Shown here in pieces: positions 1 to 6,667 of a stretch of DNA of 15,098 bases (position 1 is the stretch's first letter; the number at the start of each line of letters is the position of its first letter). Source of the stretch: Chloroflexota bacterium (GTDB lineage Bacteria; Chloroflexota; Anaerolineae; Caldilineales; Caldilineaceae); NCBI GenBank assembly GCA_003577005.1, contig QEUW01000174.1:1-15098 (forward strand), in the 5' to 3' direction. The translations under genes were made by a program, and so were the position numbers. The notes under the pieces are model-generated. The model was given only the letters and a program-made list of their open reading frames with translations. It made no database searches and was not told the origin of the DNA.

Positions 1-1
1 C

Positions 2-586
2 ACGCTTCCCACACGCGACGCGGCGCGCTTGCTGATGAGCATCGTCGTGCCGCGCCCTATCGGCTGGGCCTCGACCATCAGCGCCGCTGGATTGCTCAAT
101 TTGGCGCCGTTTTCCTTTTTCAACGCAGTGGAGAGCAACCCGCCGATGGTGATGCTTTCGATCTCGCGGCGCAAGGGGGATGCGAAAGATACCTTGCGCA
201 ACATCCAGGAGACCGGCGAATTTGTCGTCAACATTGCCGACGAGTCGCTGGGCGGGGCGTTGATGTTGACCTCCGGCGAGTATGGCTCGGAGGTGGATGA
301 ATTCGAGGTGGCCGGGCTGGCGACTGCGCCGTCGGTTACGGTCCGCCCGCCGCGTGTGGCGTTGGCCCCCGCTGCCCTGGAGGTCAAACTGACGCAGGTC
401 GTGCCAGTCTCCGAGACGGGCTATACCCTGGTGATCGGGCGTGTGCTCTATTTTCATGTGCGCGATGGTTTGCTGCGTGAGAACGGCCTGGTCGATGCGC
501 AACTGCTGCGGCCGCTGGCCCGTCTAGGCGGCGATGAGTTTGCCACCCTTGGGGGGGTCTTTGAGATGATGCGACCGGTGGTTTGA
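2..586 (+). CDS. Flavin reductase family protein (5' end cut by window)
   Basis: FMN-binding split-barrel protein of the flavin reductase-like family, which typically reduces or binds FMN using NAD(P)H and supplies partner oxygenases. The frame is open from the window edge. A TTG at 29 is an available start, but codons before it (TLPTRDAARLL) already match the family pattern preceding the conserved VVPRPIGWASTIS block, so the true start lies upstream. The core motif NLAPFSFFNAVESNPPMVM, the glycine-rich stretch around SLGGALMLTSGEYGSEVDEF and the C-terminal RPLARLGGDEFATLGGVFEM are all family-typical, so the 3' end looks native. Its last about 200 bp are antisense to the toxin gene on the minus strand. 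The electron-accepting partner is not visible here. Family call is firm; the substrate is not assigned. Confidence 0.88.
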   Translation, partial: TLPTRDAARLLMSIVVPRPIGWASTISAAGLLNLAPFSFFNAVESNPPMVMLSISRRKGDAKDTLRNIQETGEFVVNIADESLGGALMLTSGEYGSEVDEFEVAGLATAPSVTVRPPRVALAPAALEVKLTQVVPVSETGYTLVIGRVLYFHVRDGLLRENGLVDAQLLRPLARLGGDEFATLGGVFEMMRPVV

Positions 587-863
587 TGAAACGATGAACT
601 AGGTGAAGGAGGGGCAGCTGTTTGACGGTGGCTGACATCACGTTTGTCACGTAAATCCGTTTTCCCTGGCGATCTACGGCAAAGGTGATCCAGTGGCGTG
701 CTTCCAGCCACTCCCAGATTTCGGGGTCCTCGCGTAGCTGGCGGGCATCCCCCGGAATACCAAGCGCCAAAAGTCGTAACATCGCTCGGATGGTGGTGCC
801 CGATTCGCGCAAAGCATACAAGTAGCGGATCACGTCGGGGTCATACAACAACGTCCAGGTCAC
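384..863 (-). CDS. RelE/ParE-like toxin of a type II TA pair, with an aberrant long C-terminus
   Basis: Putative mRNA-interferase or gyrase-poison type toxin. Its ATG overlaps the stop of the upstream antitoxin gene as ATGA (860-863), the usual translational coupling of TA operons. Residues 1 to about 92 (YDPDVIRYLYALRESG, then WITFAVDRQGKRIYVTNVM) carry the basic late-strand pattern of small RelE-fold proteins and are the right length for the family. Beyond residue 92 the frame continues 67 codons antisense to the 3' end of the flavin reductase gene, with Arg/Pro/Ala-rich low-quality sequence that looks like non-coding readthrough. I infer that the native stop was lost by a junction or frameshift, or that the tail is tolerated. 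The toxin subfamily is uncertain and the product may be inactive. Confidence 0.6.
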   Translation of the reverse strand: MTWTLLYDPDVIRYLYALRESGTTIRAMLRLLALGIPGDARQLREDPEIWEWLEARHWITFAVDRQGKRIYVTNVMSATVKQLPLLHLVHRFIKPPVASSQRPPQGWQTHRRLDGPAAAAVAHRPGRSHAANHRAHENRAHARSPGYSPSRRLARPASV

Positions 864-1162
864 CGTAAGCCTGCCTCGGCTAGCATCTGGTCAAATTGTT
901 CTTGGCTGATGGCACGCGCCGGGTCAGCTATCCACGCCTCGTAGGCACGCAAAGAACGTTCCAGCCGGGTCTGGCGACGGAGTTCTTCAAGCTCTGCCAA
1001 TTGTTTGGTAATCGAACGCCACTCTGCCGCGGAGACCATAACCGCGGCCTCAGTCCCGCGCTGGGTTAAAAAGATAGGACCTTCTTTGAGCTTCGCAAGC
1101 AGCGCTTTGTGGTTGCGCGCCATCGTTGTTACCGGTTCAATTTGGGGTGCGCCATACATCAT
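860..1162 (-). CDS. Phd/YefM-type antitoxin
   Basis: Small 100-residue antitoxin that would neutralise the downstream toxin and repress their shared promoter. The N-terminal half (QIEPVTTMARNHKALLAKLKEGPIFLTQRGTEAAVMVSAAEW, residues 8-48) has the Phd/YefM fold pattern: a helix, then the strand-turn-strand 'PIFLTQRG..AAVMVS..EW'. The C-terminal half is helical and charged, as expected for the toxin-wrapping arm. The frame is open to 1288, but the start at 1162 is chosen because GAGGGAG lies four bases before the first of two ATGs (1162 and 1159) and because family homology begins there. It overlaps the toxin by ATGA. Which of the two adjacent ATGs is used is open. Confidence 0.82.
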   Translation of the reverse strand: MMYGAPQIEPVTTMARNHKALLAKLKEGPIFLTQRGTEAAVMVSAAEWRSITKQLAELEELRRQTRLERSLRAYEAWIADPARAISQEQFDQMLAEAGLR

Positions 1163-1202
1163 TATGCTCCCTCTGCGCAAACAAGTGCGTATCTGTTTGT
1201 GC

Positions 1203-1231
1203 CGAATAGCGCAAGCAACCTCTTTTGTCAA
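1203..1231 (-). promoter_or_regulatory. Candidate promoter of the toxin-antitoxin operon
   Basis: On the minus strand a perfect TTGACA (1231-1226) is followed after 17 bases by TATTCG (1208-1203), about 30 bases upstream of the antitoxin ribosome-binding site. The -35 is consensus but the -10 matches only 3 of 6, so this is tentative. The -10 lies inside a CCGAATA element that recurs in the neighbouring inverted repeat, which could place an operator here. Confidence 0.3.
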
Positions 1232-1337
1232 TTCTGCTTCAACAGAGACAGTAATTCCCCTCGACAAATTCCCCCGGCTCCTCTCCACCGCACCACCAGG
1301 AGAGCCTCTGGCTTAGTGCTACAACCGTACTTAGTGG

Positions 1338-1409
1338 CTATCCGAATAACTCTGTGACTACGCCTATTCGCAGGTACAGCTGTCGGACCTACACCCGTTA
1401 TTCGGATAG
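1338..1409. repeat. 13-bp perfect inverted repeat with 46-bp spacer
   Basis: CTATCCGAATAAC (1338-1350) is exactly mirrored by GTTATTCGGATAG (1397-1409). Each arm is itself nearly palindromic (TATCCGAATA). A related TATTCG occurs in the spacer at 1365 and CCGAATA at 1202, near the antitoxin promoter. The rest of 1232-1530 shows no convincing gene. This could be a paired operator, a recombination-site remnant or the ends of a decayed element; the sequence does not decide. Confidence 0.6.
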
Positions 1410-1534
1410 GTTCTTAGCCGGAACCCGTAGCAAAGACCTCTGCGCCAGGGGGCGGTGTGGAAGTGCGGTTATAGTACTAACTCAGGTTGTGCTGAGAGCA
1501 GCGCCGGCAATCGAACGAATCACGATTTTGCCTC

Positions 1535-1563
1535 TTGACAAACTAATTATATTAGTTTATAAT
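1535..1563 (+). promoter_or_regulatory. Consensus sigma-70 promoter of the hydrolase-TetR operon
   Basis: TTGACA (1535-1540), a 17-base spacer and TATAAT (1558-1563) form a perfect housekeeping promoter, 50 bases before the MBL start codon. Such an optimal promoter in a GC-rich neighbourhood suggests a strongly expressed but repressible gene, in line with the operator repeats lying on top of it. Confidence 0.88.
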
Positions 1564-1599
1564 CTAATTATATTAGTTAAAAAACTAAACACAATAGCA
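1540..1599 (+). promoter_or_regulatory. Phased AT-rich operator repeats over the promoter
   Basis: CTAATTATATTAGTT occurs exactly at 1543-1557 (in the promoter spacer) and 1564-1578 (just after the -10). A degenerate third copy begins at 1585 (CTAAACACAATAGCA, 9 of 15 matches). The period is 21 bp, two helical turns. The first copy is an inverted repeat with arms AAACTAAT/ATTAGTTT around a 3-bp centre (1540-1558), typical of TetR-family sites. The obvious binder is the TetR protein encoded second in this operon, giving autorepression; that link is inferred. Confidence 0.75.
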
Positions 1600-1613
1600 A
1601 AAGGAGCTTAACC

Positions 1614-2315
1614 ATGAAAATAACACGACACGGTGACTATCTCTGGCAATTGACCCGTTTTGGGGCCTTCAGTTGCTATCTTGTGCGTGAGAGCAACGGG
1701 TTGACACTTGTAGATACCAACCTTTCCGGCAGCGCAACTGCGATCTTGCAGGCTGCCCGCACTATTGGCCTGCCGATCACGCGGGTTGTCTTGACCCATG
1801 CCCACGGCGACCATGCCGGCTCGTTGGATGAGGTAGTCCAGCAACTTCCCGGCGTGGAGGTTGCCTTTACCCGCCGCACGGCCGATTTTCTCCGGGGCCA
1901 TCTGACGCTGCGTGAGGACGAGCCACAGGCAAAGCTGCGCGGCTCTTTTGTCAAGCGCAACACAGAGCCTACCGATTATCTCGCCGTCGGCGACCTGGTT
2001 GGTTCGCTACGTGTGTTGGCGACGCCCGGCCACACGCCAGACCATGTCTCCTTTTTCGACGAACGGGACGGAACACTGATCGCCGGCGATGCCTTTCAAA
2101 CCCAGGCCGGTGTAGCTGTGGCTGGTGTTATGCGGTGGCTCTTTCCCTTCCCGGCGCTGGCAACCTGGCATTTACCGACGGCTTTGCAGAGCGCCAGGGC
2201 GCTGCGGGAACTGAAGCCGGCGCGTCTGGCGGTAGGTCACAGCCGGGTGATCGATGCGCCGCTTGCGCAGATGGACGCAGCAATCGCCGAGGCGGAGGCA
2301 AAGCTCCATGGTTAA
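1614..2315 (+). CDS. Metallo-beta-lactamase-fold hydrolase
   Basis: Cytoplasmic 233-residue MBL-superfamily hydrolase with a complete binuclear metal site: H62-x-H64-x-D66-H67 in THAHGDHAG, H140 in TPGHTPDHV, D159 in IAGDAF and H209 in VGHSR. There is no signal peptide. Size and motif order resemble the YflN/glyoxalase II-like and lactonase-like MBL groups, whose substrates include thioesters and lactones; the substrate here is unknown. AAGGAG (1601-1606) lies seven bases before the ATG, and the gene sits directly behind a consensus promoter with operator repeats. It overlaps the downstream TetR gene by 8 bp, so the two are co-transcribed. This pairing suggests an inducible detoxification or signal-degrading enzyme controlled by its own repressor. 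Confidence 0.92.
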   Translation: MKITRHGDYLWQLTRFGAFSCYLVRESNGLTLVDTNLSGSATAILQAARTIGLPITRVVLTHAHGDHAGSLDEVVQQLPGVEVAFTRRTADFLRGHLTLREDEPQAKLRGSFVKRNTEPTDYLAVGDLVGSLRVLATPGHTPDHVSFFDERDGTLIAGDAFQTQAGVAVAGVMRWLFPFPALATWHLPTALQSARALRELKPARLAVGHSRVIDAPLAQMDAAIAEAEAKLHG

Positions 2316-2910
2316 GCGCAGACGGTTGGATCGGGCAAGTGTAGTCGAGCGGGCGGCGGCAATGGCCGACGCAGCCGGGAGTGTCCAGGGGGTGACCCTC
2401 ACAGACCTCGCCGCTGCCCTGGAGATCCGCGTCCCCTCGCTCTACAACCACATTGCCGGCCTCGATGATCTGCACCATGCATTGGCTGTCTACGCCATGC
2501 AGCAGCTCATCATACGGTTGCGGGGAGCAGCCGCCGGCCAGGTGGGGCGAGAGGCGCTCCTGGCGCTGGCGGCTGCCTACCGGCGCTTTGCCCAGGAACA
2601 CCCCGGCATCTATCCGCTTACCGTGCGTGCTCCTGGCCCTGAGGATGCCGTTCTGACTGCGCTGGCTCAGGAGCTGCTACAAATGTTGCTGTTGATCCTG
2701 GCGTCCTTTGGCGTACAGGGGGAGGATGCCATCCATGCCGTGCGCGGTTTGCGAGCGCTGCTTCACGGCTTTACCACACTGGAGGCAAACGAGGGCTTCA
2801 AAATGCCCCTCGACCTGGACGAGAGTTTTCGCCGCCTGATCACGGCCTATCTCGCCGGTCTGGCGCCCACGAACCAGGAGCCTTCTGGGCGCAGCCGTGA
2901 GCTCCAGTAA
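2308..2910 (+). CDS. TetR/AcrR-family repressor with WHG-type C-terminal domain
   Basis: DNA-binding repressor of 200 residues. The HTH lies at about residues 28-50 (GVTLTDLAAALEIRVPSLYNHI). The C-terminal ligand domain carries the LLHGFTTLE motif (151-159), followed by the GF-x-M-x-LDLDESF segment typical of WHG-type TetR C-terminal domains. The frame is open from 2254, but the ATG at 2308 is preferred: the protein then begins with MVKRRRLDRASVVERAAA as usual for the family, and GGCGGAGG precedes it. It overlaps the MBL gene end by 8 bp. It most likely binds the 21-bp-phased repeats in the operon promoter and releases on a small ligand, perhaps the hydrolase substrate; both points are inferred. 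Confidence 0.92.
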   Translation: MVKRRRLDRASVVERAAAMADAAGSVQGVTLTDLAAALEIRVPSLYNHIAGLDDLHHALAVYAMQQLIIRLRGAAAGQVGREALLALAAAYRRFAQEHPGIYPLTVRAPGPEDAVLTALAQELLQMLLLILASFGVQGEDAIHAVRGLRALLHGFTTLEANEGFKMPLDLDESFRRLITAYLAGLAPTNQEPSGRSRELQ

Positions 2911-2956
2911 ACATCACCGATCTTGAAAGGGAATTCCTGCAACGCCATCGTAAGCC

Positions 2957-2985
2957 TTGGTTGTTCCTGATGCTTGCAGTACAAT
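2957..2985 (+). promoter_or_regulatory. Weak candidate promoter for the RraA-like gene
   Basis: TTGGTT (2957-2962), 17 bases, TACAAT (2980-2985). The -10 is good and the -35 poor. It lies in the 261-bp gap between the TetR and RraA-like genes, in which I see no gene. An octamer AAGCCTTG occurs at 2952 and again at 3001. Confidence 0.35.
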
Positions 2986-3171
2986 GATTTGGACGCACGC
3001 AAGCCTTGACTGGGAGTTGCCTCGTCAGGTGAGTCTCGCCGCCGGTGCTCAATGGGCGCTGCGTACGTTGTCTATTGCCGGTCTGCTCCTCAGCAACTCG
3101 AACCCGATTGCGGGGGTGCGCCACTTCTGAAACTTTTTCATTCCACACCCAAGCGGAACAGAGGACACAAA

Positions 3172-3990
3172 ATGCACCTGCTCAACCCACGCGAGTCGAT
3201 TCTGCAACTGACCCGCCTCTACCAGGGCGAACGTTCTGCCGATGGCCGCCCGCACGTCTCGGATGGTATTCTTGAGCGCATGAAGCTGGTCTCCACCGAA
3301 GAGGCCTGGGGCACATTGCGCCGGCATGGCTATCACAATCAATTCGAAGGTGGCTGGCTGGAGGTACACTCCGGGCGCATCCTCGTTGGCCGCGCCGTGA
3401 CCACCCAGTTTGTGCCCCACCGGCCCGACCTGCACGATCTGGTGGAAGAGAAGGGCAAAGAGGAAGGGTGTATCGGCGGCCAGAATTCGTGGGTGATCGA
3501 TACGCTAGAGCTGGGCGACGTGCTGGTTGTCGAGATGTTTGGCAAGGTCAAGGATGGCACCTTTGTCGGCGACAACCTGGGTACCTCGCTGCGCACGCGG
3601 ACGCGCGCCGGTGCGGTCTTTGACTGTGGCATCCGCGACCATCGCGGCGTGAGCCAACTGGAGGATCTGGCGATCTTTTGCCGCGGGCTGGACCCATCGG
3701 CCATCGCCAACGTCACCCTAGCTGGAGTCAACATCCCGATCCGCATCGGCCAGGCCACCGTGCTGCCTGGCGACATCGTGCTGGGCACGCCGACAGGGGT
3801 GATGTTCATCCCCGCTCATCTGGCCGAGGAGGTCGTCACCCGCTCCGAGGACATCCGCACGCGCGACGAGTTCGGTCACCTACGCCTGCGCCAAGCCCGC
3901 TACACGCCCGGCGAGATCGACCGTGCCTGGCCGGAGCACATCGAGGCCGACTTCCAGCAGTGGCTCGCCGCCGGTAAGCCAGAGGATTGA
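3172..3990 (+). CDS. RraA-like / class II HMG-CHA aldolase family protein
   Basis: Member of the RraA-like fold family, which includes regulators of RNase E, HMG/CHA pyruvate aldolases and oxaloacetate decarboxylases. Core motifs are present: GDVLVVEMFG (115-124), GDNLG (133-137), the catalytic-type CGIRD with R155-D156, then VLPGDIVLGTPTGVMFIP (197-214). An Arg-Asp pair following a GDxxG element is the metal/substrate signature of the aldolase branch, so a divalent-metal lyase acting on a 4-hydroxy-2-oxoacid is more likely than an RNase E regulator. At 272 residues it is longer than minimal RraA (about 160), with extra N-terminal (1-60) and C-terminal (215-272) segments. Start at 3172 chosen for GAGG at 3161 and family length; the frame is open from 3052. 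The substrate is unknown. Confidence 0.83.
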   Translation: MHLLNPRESILQLTRLYQGERSADGRPHVSDGILERMKLVSTEEAWGTLRRHGYHNQFEGGWLEVHSGRILVGRAVTTQFVPHRPDLHDLVEEKGKEEGCIGGQNSWVIDTLELGDVLVVEMFGKVKDGTFVGDNLGTSLRTRTRAGAVFDCGIRDHRGVSQLEDLAIFCRGLDPSAIANVTLAGVNIPIRIGQATVLPGDIVLGTPTGVMFIPAHLAEEVVTRSEDIRTRDEFGHLRLRQARYTPGEIDRAWPEHIEADFQQWLAAGKPED

Positions 3991-3994
3991 AAGG

Positions 3995-4092
3995 AAAAGC
4001 GGAACACAGAGCACACTGAGTTTGCACGGAGAACACAGAGGTTCTTCTCTGTGCCCTCTGTGTCTCCTCTGTGTGCTCTGTGTTCCGCTTTT
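3995..4092. terminator. 22-bp perfect inverted repeat between convergent genes (bidirectional terminator or REP-like element)
   Basis: The 22-bp arm at 3995-4016 is exactly complementary to 4071-4092, separated by 54 bases. Inside, GGAGAACACAGAG can pair with CTCTGTGTCTCC with one bulge, extending the stem. Both strands end the hairpin with CGCTTTT. It lies just after the RraA-like stop and just before the convergent nucleotidyltransferase stop (4119), as expected of a shared terminator. The ACACAGAG-type sequence also resembles a dispersed intergenic repeat. Confidence 0.75.
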
Positions 4093-4118
4093 AGCTCTGG
4101 CTGGTCTAAGCTGTGGCT

Positions 4119-5003
4119 TTATGGAGATTGGAGCGATTCCGAGTATTCCGCCCGGAAGGCGCGCCAGCTCTGGCGGACGGTCTTTTCGAGGGCTTCGGGG
4201 TAGACGAAATCGAGTTGTCGGGCCAGCGCACGGCCCACGTCGGCCACCGCGTCACAGAGGGTATCGATATCGGCAGCGAGTTCCGCCGGGGTGCGCAACG
4301 GGCGGCCGATCAAGGCAAGCGCGGCGGCTCCTTGCGCCTGTTGTACGGCCTGGATCACCGGCGTCAACGTGTGGATGGTGAGCCGGCCTACCGGCCCGCA
4401 GTCGTTCCCCGTTGCCCGCATATACCACATGCGGATCAACTCCTGTCGCAGCAGAATCTGGCCCTGCCACGCCATGAGCGGCATATTCCGGTGCAAGCCC
4501 TTTTGTTGTTTTTGCACGGTCATCCAAAACATGGTCAGTGCGTTTTCAACGGCGGAGGACGTGGCGGGTAGGGCATAGATGTCGGGGTCGGCGCCGCTGT
4601 CGAGTTGGGCAGCAAGGTTGTCATCACGGCAGGCCAATAGCCGCCGCCGCTCGTTGGGGGGCGGCTGGTCGCTCCGTAGCACGTGCAGGTCATAGATCTC
4701 GCCGTCGTCGAGCAGCATGTGAAAGAGCACCGAGTTCACCCCAAAGCGCAGCGGCAGAACCGCCACCGCAGCCTGGTGCAAACGTTCGGCGCCGGGCGGG
4801 AAATCGGTATCGGAAAAAGCTTCGGGCGTAACGGCCACACGCAGATCGACATCGGAGTAGGCATCACCCGCCCCGCGCGCCAGGCTGCCACCCAACCACA
4901 ACGCCACCACCGCCGGCTCGGCCCAGAGATCATCCAATACAAGCGACAGTCGTTTGCGCTGCGGCAGATGGTCGAGGAAGGATAGGTCGAAGGATTGGGC
5001 CAT
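4119..5003 (-). CDS. Nucleotidyltransferase-fold protein (aminoglycoside adenylyltransferase-like)
   Basis: Protein of 294 residues with an N-terminal pol-beta-type nucleotidyltransferase domain. The catalytic signature GGSLARGAGDAYSDVDLRV holds G39-S40 and the metal-binding D51-x-D53. The C-terminal half is helical, with the Met/Trp/Arg-rich QGQILLRQELIRMWYMRATG segment seen in streptomycin-adenylyltransferase-like proteins. It could transfer a nucleotide to an antibiotic or other small molecule, or be a nucleotidyltransferase of unknown target; resistance is not shown by sequence alone. The ATG at 5003 has GAGGAG five bases upstream. It is last in the minus-strand series, separated from the DDAH gene by 76 bp containing a GAGATTGGA repeat, and ends facing the RraA-like gene across a strong hairpin. 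Confidence 0.8.
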   Translation of the reverse strand: MAQSFDLSFLDHLPQRKRLSLVLDDLWAEPAVVALWLGGSLARGAGDAYSDVDLRVAVTPEAFSDTDFPPGAERLHQAAVAVLPLRFGVNSVLFHMLLDDGEIYDLHVLRSDQPPPNERRRLLACRDDNLAAQLDSGADPDIYALPATSSAVENALTMFWMTVQKQQKGLHRNMPLMAWQGQILLRQELIRMWYMRATGNDCGPVGRLTIHTLTPVIQAVQQAQGAAALALIGRPLRTPAELAADIDTLCDAVADVGRALARQLDFVYPEALEKTVRQSWRAFRAEYSESLQSP

Positions 5004-5020
5004 AAAATCTCCTCATCGCC

Positions 5021-5054
5021 AGAGATTGGAGAGATTTGTGGAGATCGGAGAGAC
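5021..5054. repeat. Degenerate GAGATTGGA/GGAGATCGGAGA direct repeats
   Basis: About 34 bases made of variations on AGAGATTGGAGAGAT and GGAGATCGGAGAGA, within the 76-bp gap between the DDAH stop and the nucleotidyltransferase start (minus-strand leader). It resembles the CAATCTCT array at 9642-9665 read on the other strand. No gene or hairpin is seen. Confidence 0.5.
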
Positions 5055-5079
5055 TTTCCACAGCGATCATCCGGTGGCG

Positions 5080-5841
5080 TCAGGAAAAGATCAAACTACA
5101 GCACGTTACGGCGCCCTCGGCCTTGATCAGTTCCGAGACATCCACCGTCTTTACCTCAATCCCCTGTTTCGCCAACCGCCGCCGGGTCGCCGGATAGCTG
5201 GCGGGATAGAGCACGGTCTCGCCCAACAAGAGTGCGTTCGCCGCCGCCGGCTCGCTGGGGTCCACCGTGATGATCCGCCACCCGGCAAAATGGTGCGGGT
5301 CAACCCAGGCTGGATTGAGCAAGAGTGTATCCGTCGCGACCTGCGTCACTGCAGACTTGAGATGCAGACAATCGTTCACCGAGACACCCTGCACCGTATA
5401 ATCCCAGCGGCGCAGCACGCGTTGCAGTTGCTCGATGGCCGCATGGTTGCTACGTCCAGACAAACCGACATAGAGCCGCCGGCCCAGGCGCAAGACATCG
5501 CCCCCATCGAGCGTGGCTGGCGGCTGGATCGGGTGCAAGGTGCGGTAACACGCCAGTGCCTGGGCAACCGAAGCAGCTTCAGCCCACCGTGTAGCCGCCC
5601 CCGGCCGGGTGATGATGGCCAGCTCATCCAACACGATGGCGGTGTCCTCGACAAAGACGGCGTCGGGCAGTGCATCCTCGGCTGGCAGGCGGATCAAAGT
5701 GCAGCCTAGCGCGGCCAGGCACGCTTCATACTGGTGATGTTGGGCGCGAGCCAATGCCAGATCGATCGGCTGGCGTTCCAGATGGGCAAGTTCACACTGG
5801 TTGATGCTGGCGCTCACGGCGCGCGTCAGAGCGATAGGCAT
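5080..5841 (-). CDS. ddaH: Dimethylarginine dimethylaminohydrolase (DDAH) family enzyme
   Basis: Guanidino-hydrolase that converts N-methylated arginines to citrulline plus methylamine or dimethylamine. The full catalytic set is visible: E65-D66 in DAVFVEDTAIV, R84 in TRPGAATR, LDGGDVL (111-117), R130 in GLSGRSN, H160 in CLHLKSAVT, and the nucleophile C247 in AEGAVTCCSL near the C-terminus (the first Cys of the CC pair aligns with the bacterial and human nucleophile). At 253 residues it matches bacterial DDAH length. The start at 5841 gives MPIALTRAVS, as in homologues, although no strong ribosome-binding site precedes it. Only 14 bases separate it from the upstream cyclase stop, so the two are one operon. 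It could instead act on another guanidine compound such as arginine; the paralogous amidinotransferase branch is less likely. Confidence 0.9.
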   Translation of the reverse strand: MPIALTRAVSASINQCELAHLERQPIDLALARAQHHQYEACLAALGCTLIRLPAEDALPDAVFVEDTAIVLDELAIITRPGAATRWAEAASVAQALACYRTLHPIQPPATLDGGDVLRLGRRLYVGLSGRSNHAAIEQLQRVLRRWDYTVQGVSVNDCLHLKSAVTQVATDTLLLNPAWVDPHHFAGWRIITVDPSEPAAANALLLGETVLYPASYPATRRRLAKQGIEVKTVDVSELIKAEGAVTCCSLIFS

Positions 5842-5855
5842 AAAGGCAGAATGAT

Positions 5856-6644
5856 TTAGGCCGGCGCCAACGCCAATACCCGTAACGGGCTCCCCGACCC
5901 GTTGACGATCTTGAGCGGGGCGGCGATGACAATGGCCCCCGTGGGCGGAAGTTGATCCAGGTTGCAGAGGCTGGCCAGCCCCAACTTGCCGGCGCCGTGC
6001 ATGATATTGTGTGCGGGGAAGGGCGGGTCAAAGCCGCCGGCCTGTCCGGCGTCGGTGCCCACCGTCTCGACGCCTACGCCCAGCACATCACGCTCGTGGG
6101 CCAGAAAGCGCAGACAGTCTGCCGTCCAGCCGGGTGAGTGGGGGCCATCTTCTTTGGCGTTGAGAAACGCCTCCCGCCCCTGGCGTTTGGACCAATCGGT
6201 GCGCAGCAAGACCCAGGCTCCGGCCGGGATCTTGCTGTGTTCGCCCTCCCACGCTAGCACATGGTCACGTGTGAGCAGAAAATCCTCGAATTGCGCCACT
6301 TCCTTGCTTACGTCGATCACGCAGGCCGGGCCGATGAACTGCCGCGGCGGAATCGTGTCGGTGGTGTTCTGGGCGCGATCCTTGCCGGTGATCCAGTGTA
6401 CGGGGGCGTCGAAATGGGTGCCGGTGTGCTCGCCCAGGTGAAGCGTGTTCCAATACCAGGCCGGCCCTTTGTCGTCGTACTTTGAGATCACTTCCACCGT
6501 CAGCGGGGGCGACGGCGCAAAGATGGGGGGCAGGTCGATCACCGGCGTGTCAGGCGCGAGCGGCTGGGTCAGATCGACAACCTTGACGCGGCCGTTGTTC
6601 AATTCTTCGGCCAACAACGAGAGTACGGTCACTGGTGCAGCCAT
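5856..6644 (-). CDS. Cyclase family protein (kynurenine formamidase-like metal-dependent hydrolase)
   Basis: Metal-dependent amide/lactone hydrolase of the cyclase superfamily (kynurenine formamidase/isatin hydrolase type). The signature HTGTHFDAPVHW (residues 73-84) supplies the H-x-G-T-H-x-D metal ligands, and VDLTQPLAPDTPVI near the N-terminus is the usual family opening. The C-terminal block NIMHGAGKLGLASLCNLDQLPPTG is also characteristic. GGGGAGGA lies about five bases before the ATG. At 262 residues it is somewhat longer than bacterial KynB (about 210). No tryptophan-pathway neighbours are present. It sits between the ThDP decarboxylase subunits and DDAH, so an amide or cyclic product of a 2-oxoacid or guanidine pathway is more plausible than N-formylkynurenine. 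The substrate is unassigned. Confidence 0.87.
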   Translation of the reverse strand: MAAPVTVLSLLAEELNNGRVKVVDLTQPLAPDTPVIDLPPIFAPSPPLTVEVISKYDDKGPAWYWNTLHLGEHTGTHFDAPVHWITGKDRAQNTTDTIPPRQFIGPACVIDVSKEVAQFEDFLLTRDHVLAWEGEHSKIPAGAWVLLRTDWSKRQGREAFLNAKEDGPHSPGWTADCLRFLAHERDVLGVGVETVGTDAGQAGGFDPPFPAHNIMHGAGKLGLASLCNLDQLPPTGAIVIAAPLKIVNGSGSPLRVLALAPA

Positions 6645-6667
6645 GATTCCTCCCCGAGCATTTGTAT

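Noticed and set aside
1338..1409. Integron attC-like recombination site
   Set aside because: The ends do not match the RYYYAAC/GTTRRRY core consensus and no gene cassette or integrase is nearby.
1409..1425. Hairpin GGTTC...GAACC suggestive of a tRNA T-arm
   Set aside because: No acceptor, anticodon or D-arm pairing is found around it.
1354..1611. Plus-strand 85-codon open frame before the MBL gene
   Set aside because: It runs through the promoter and operator repeats, has no ribosome-binding site and no recognisable protein pattern.
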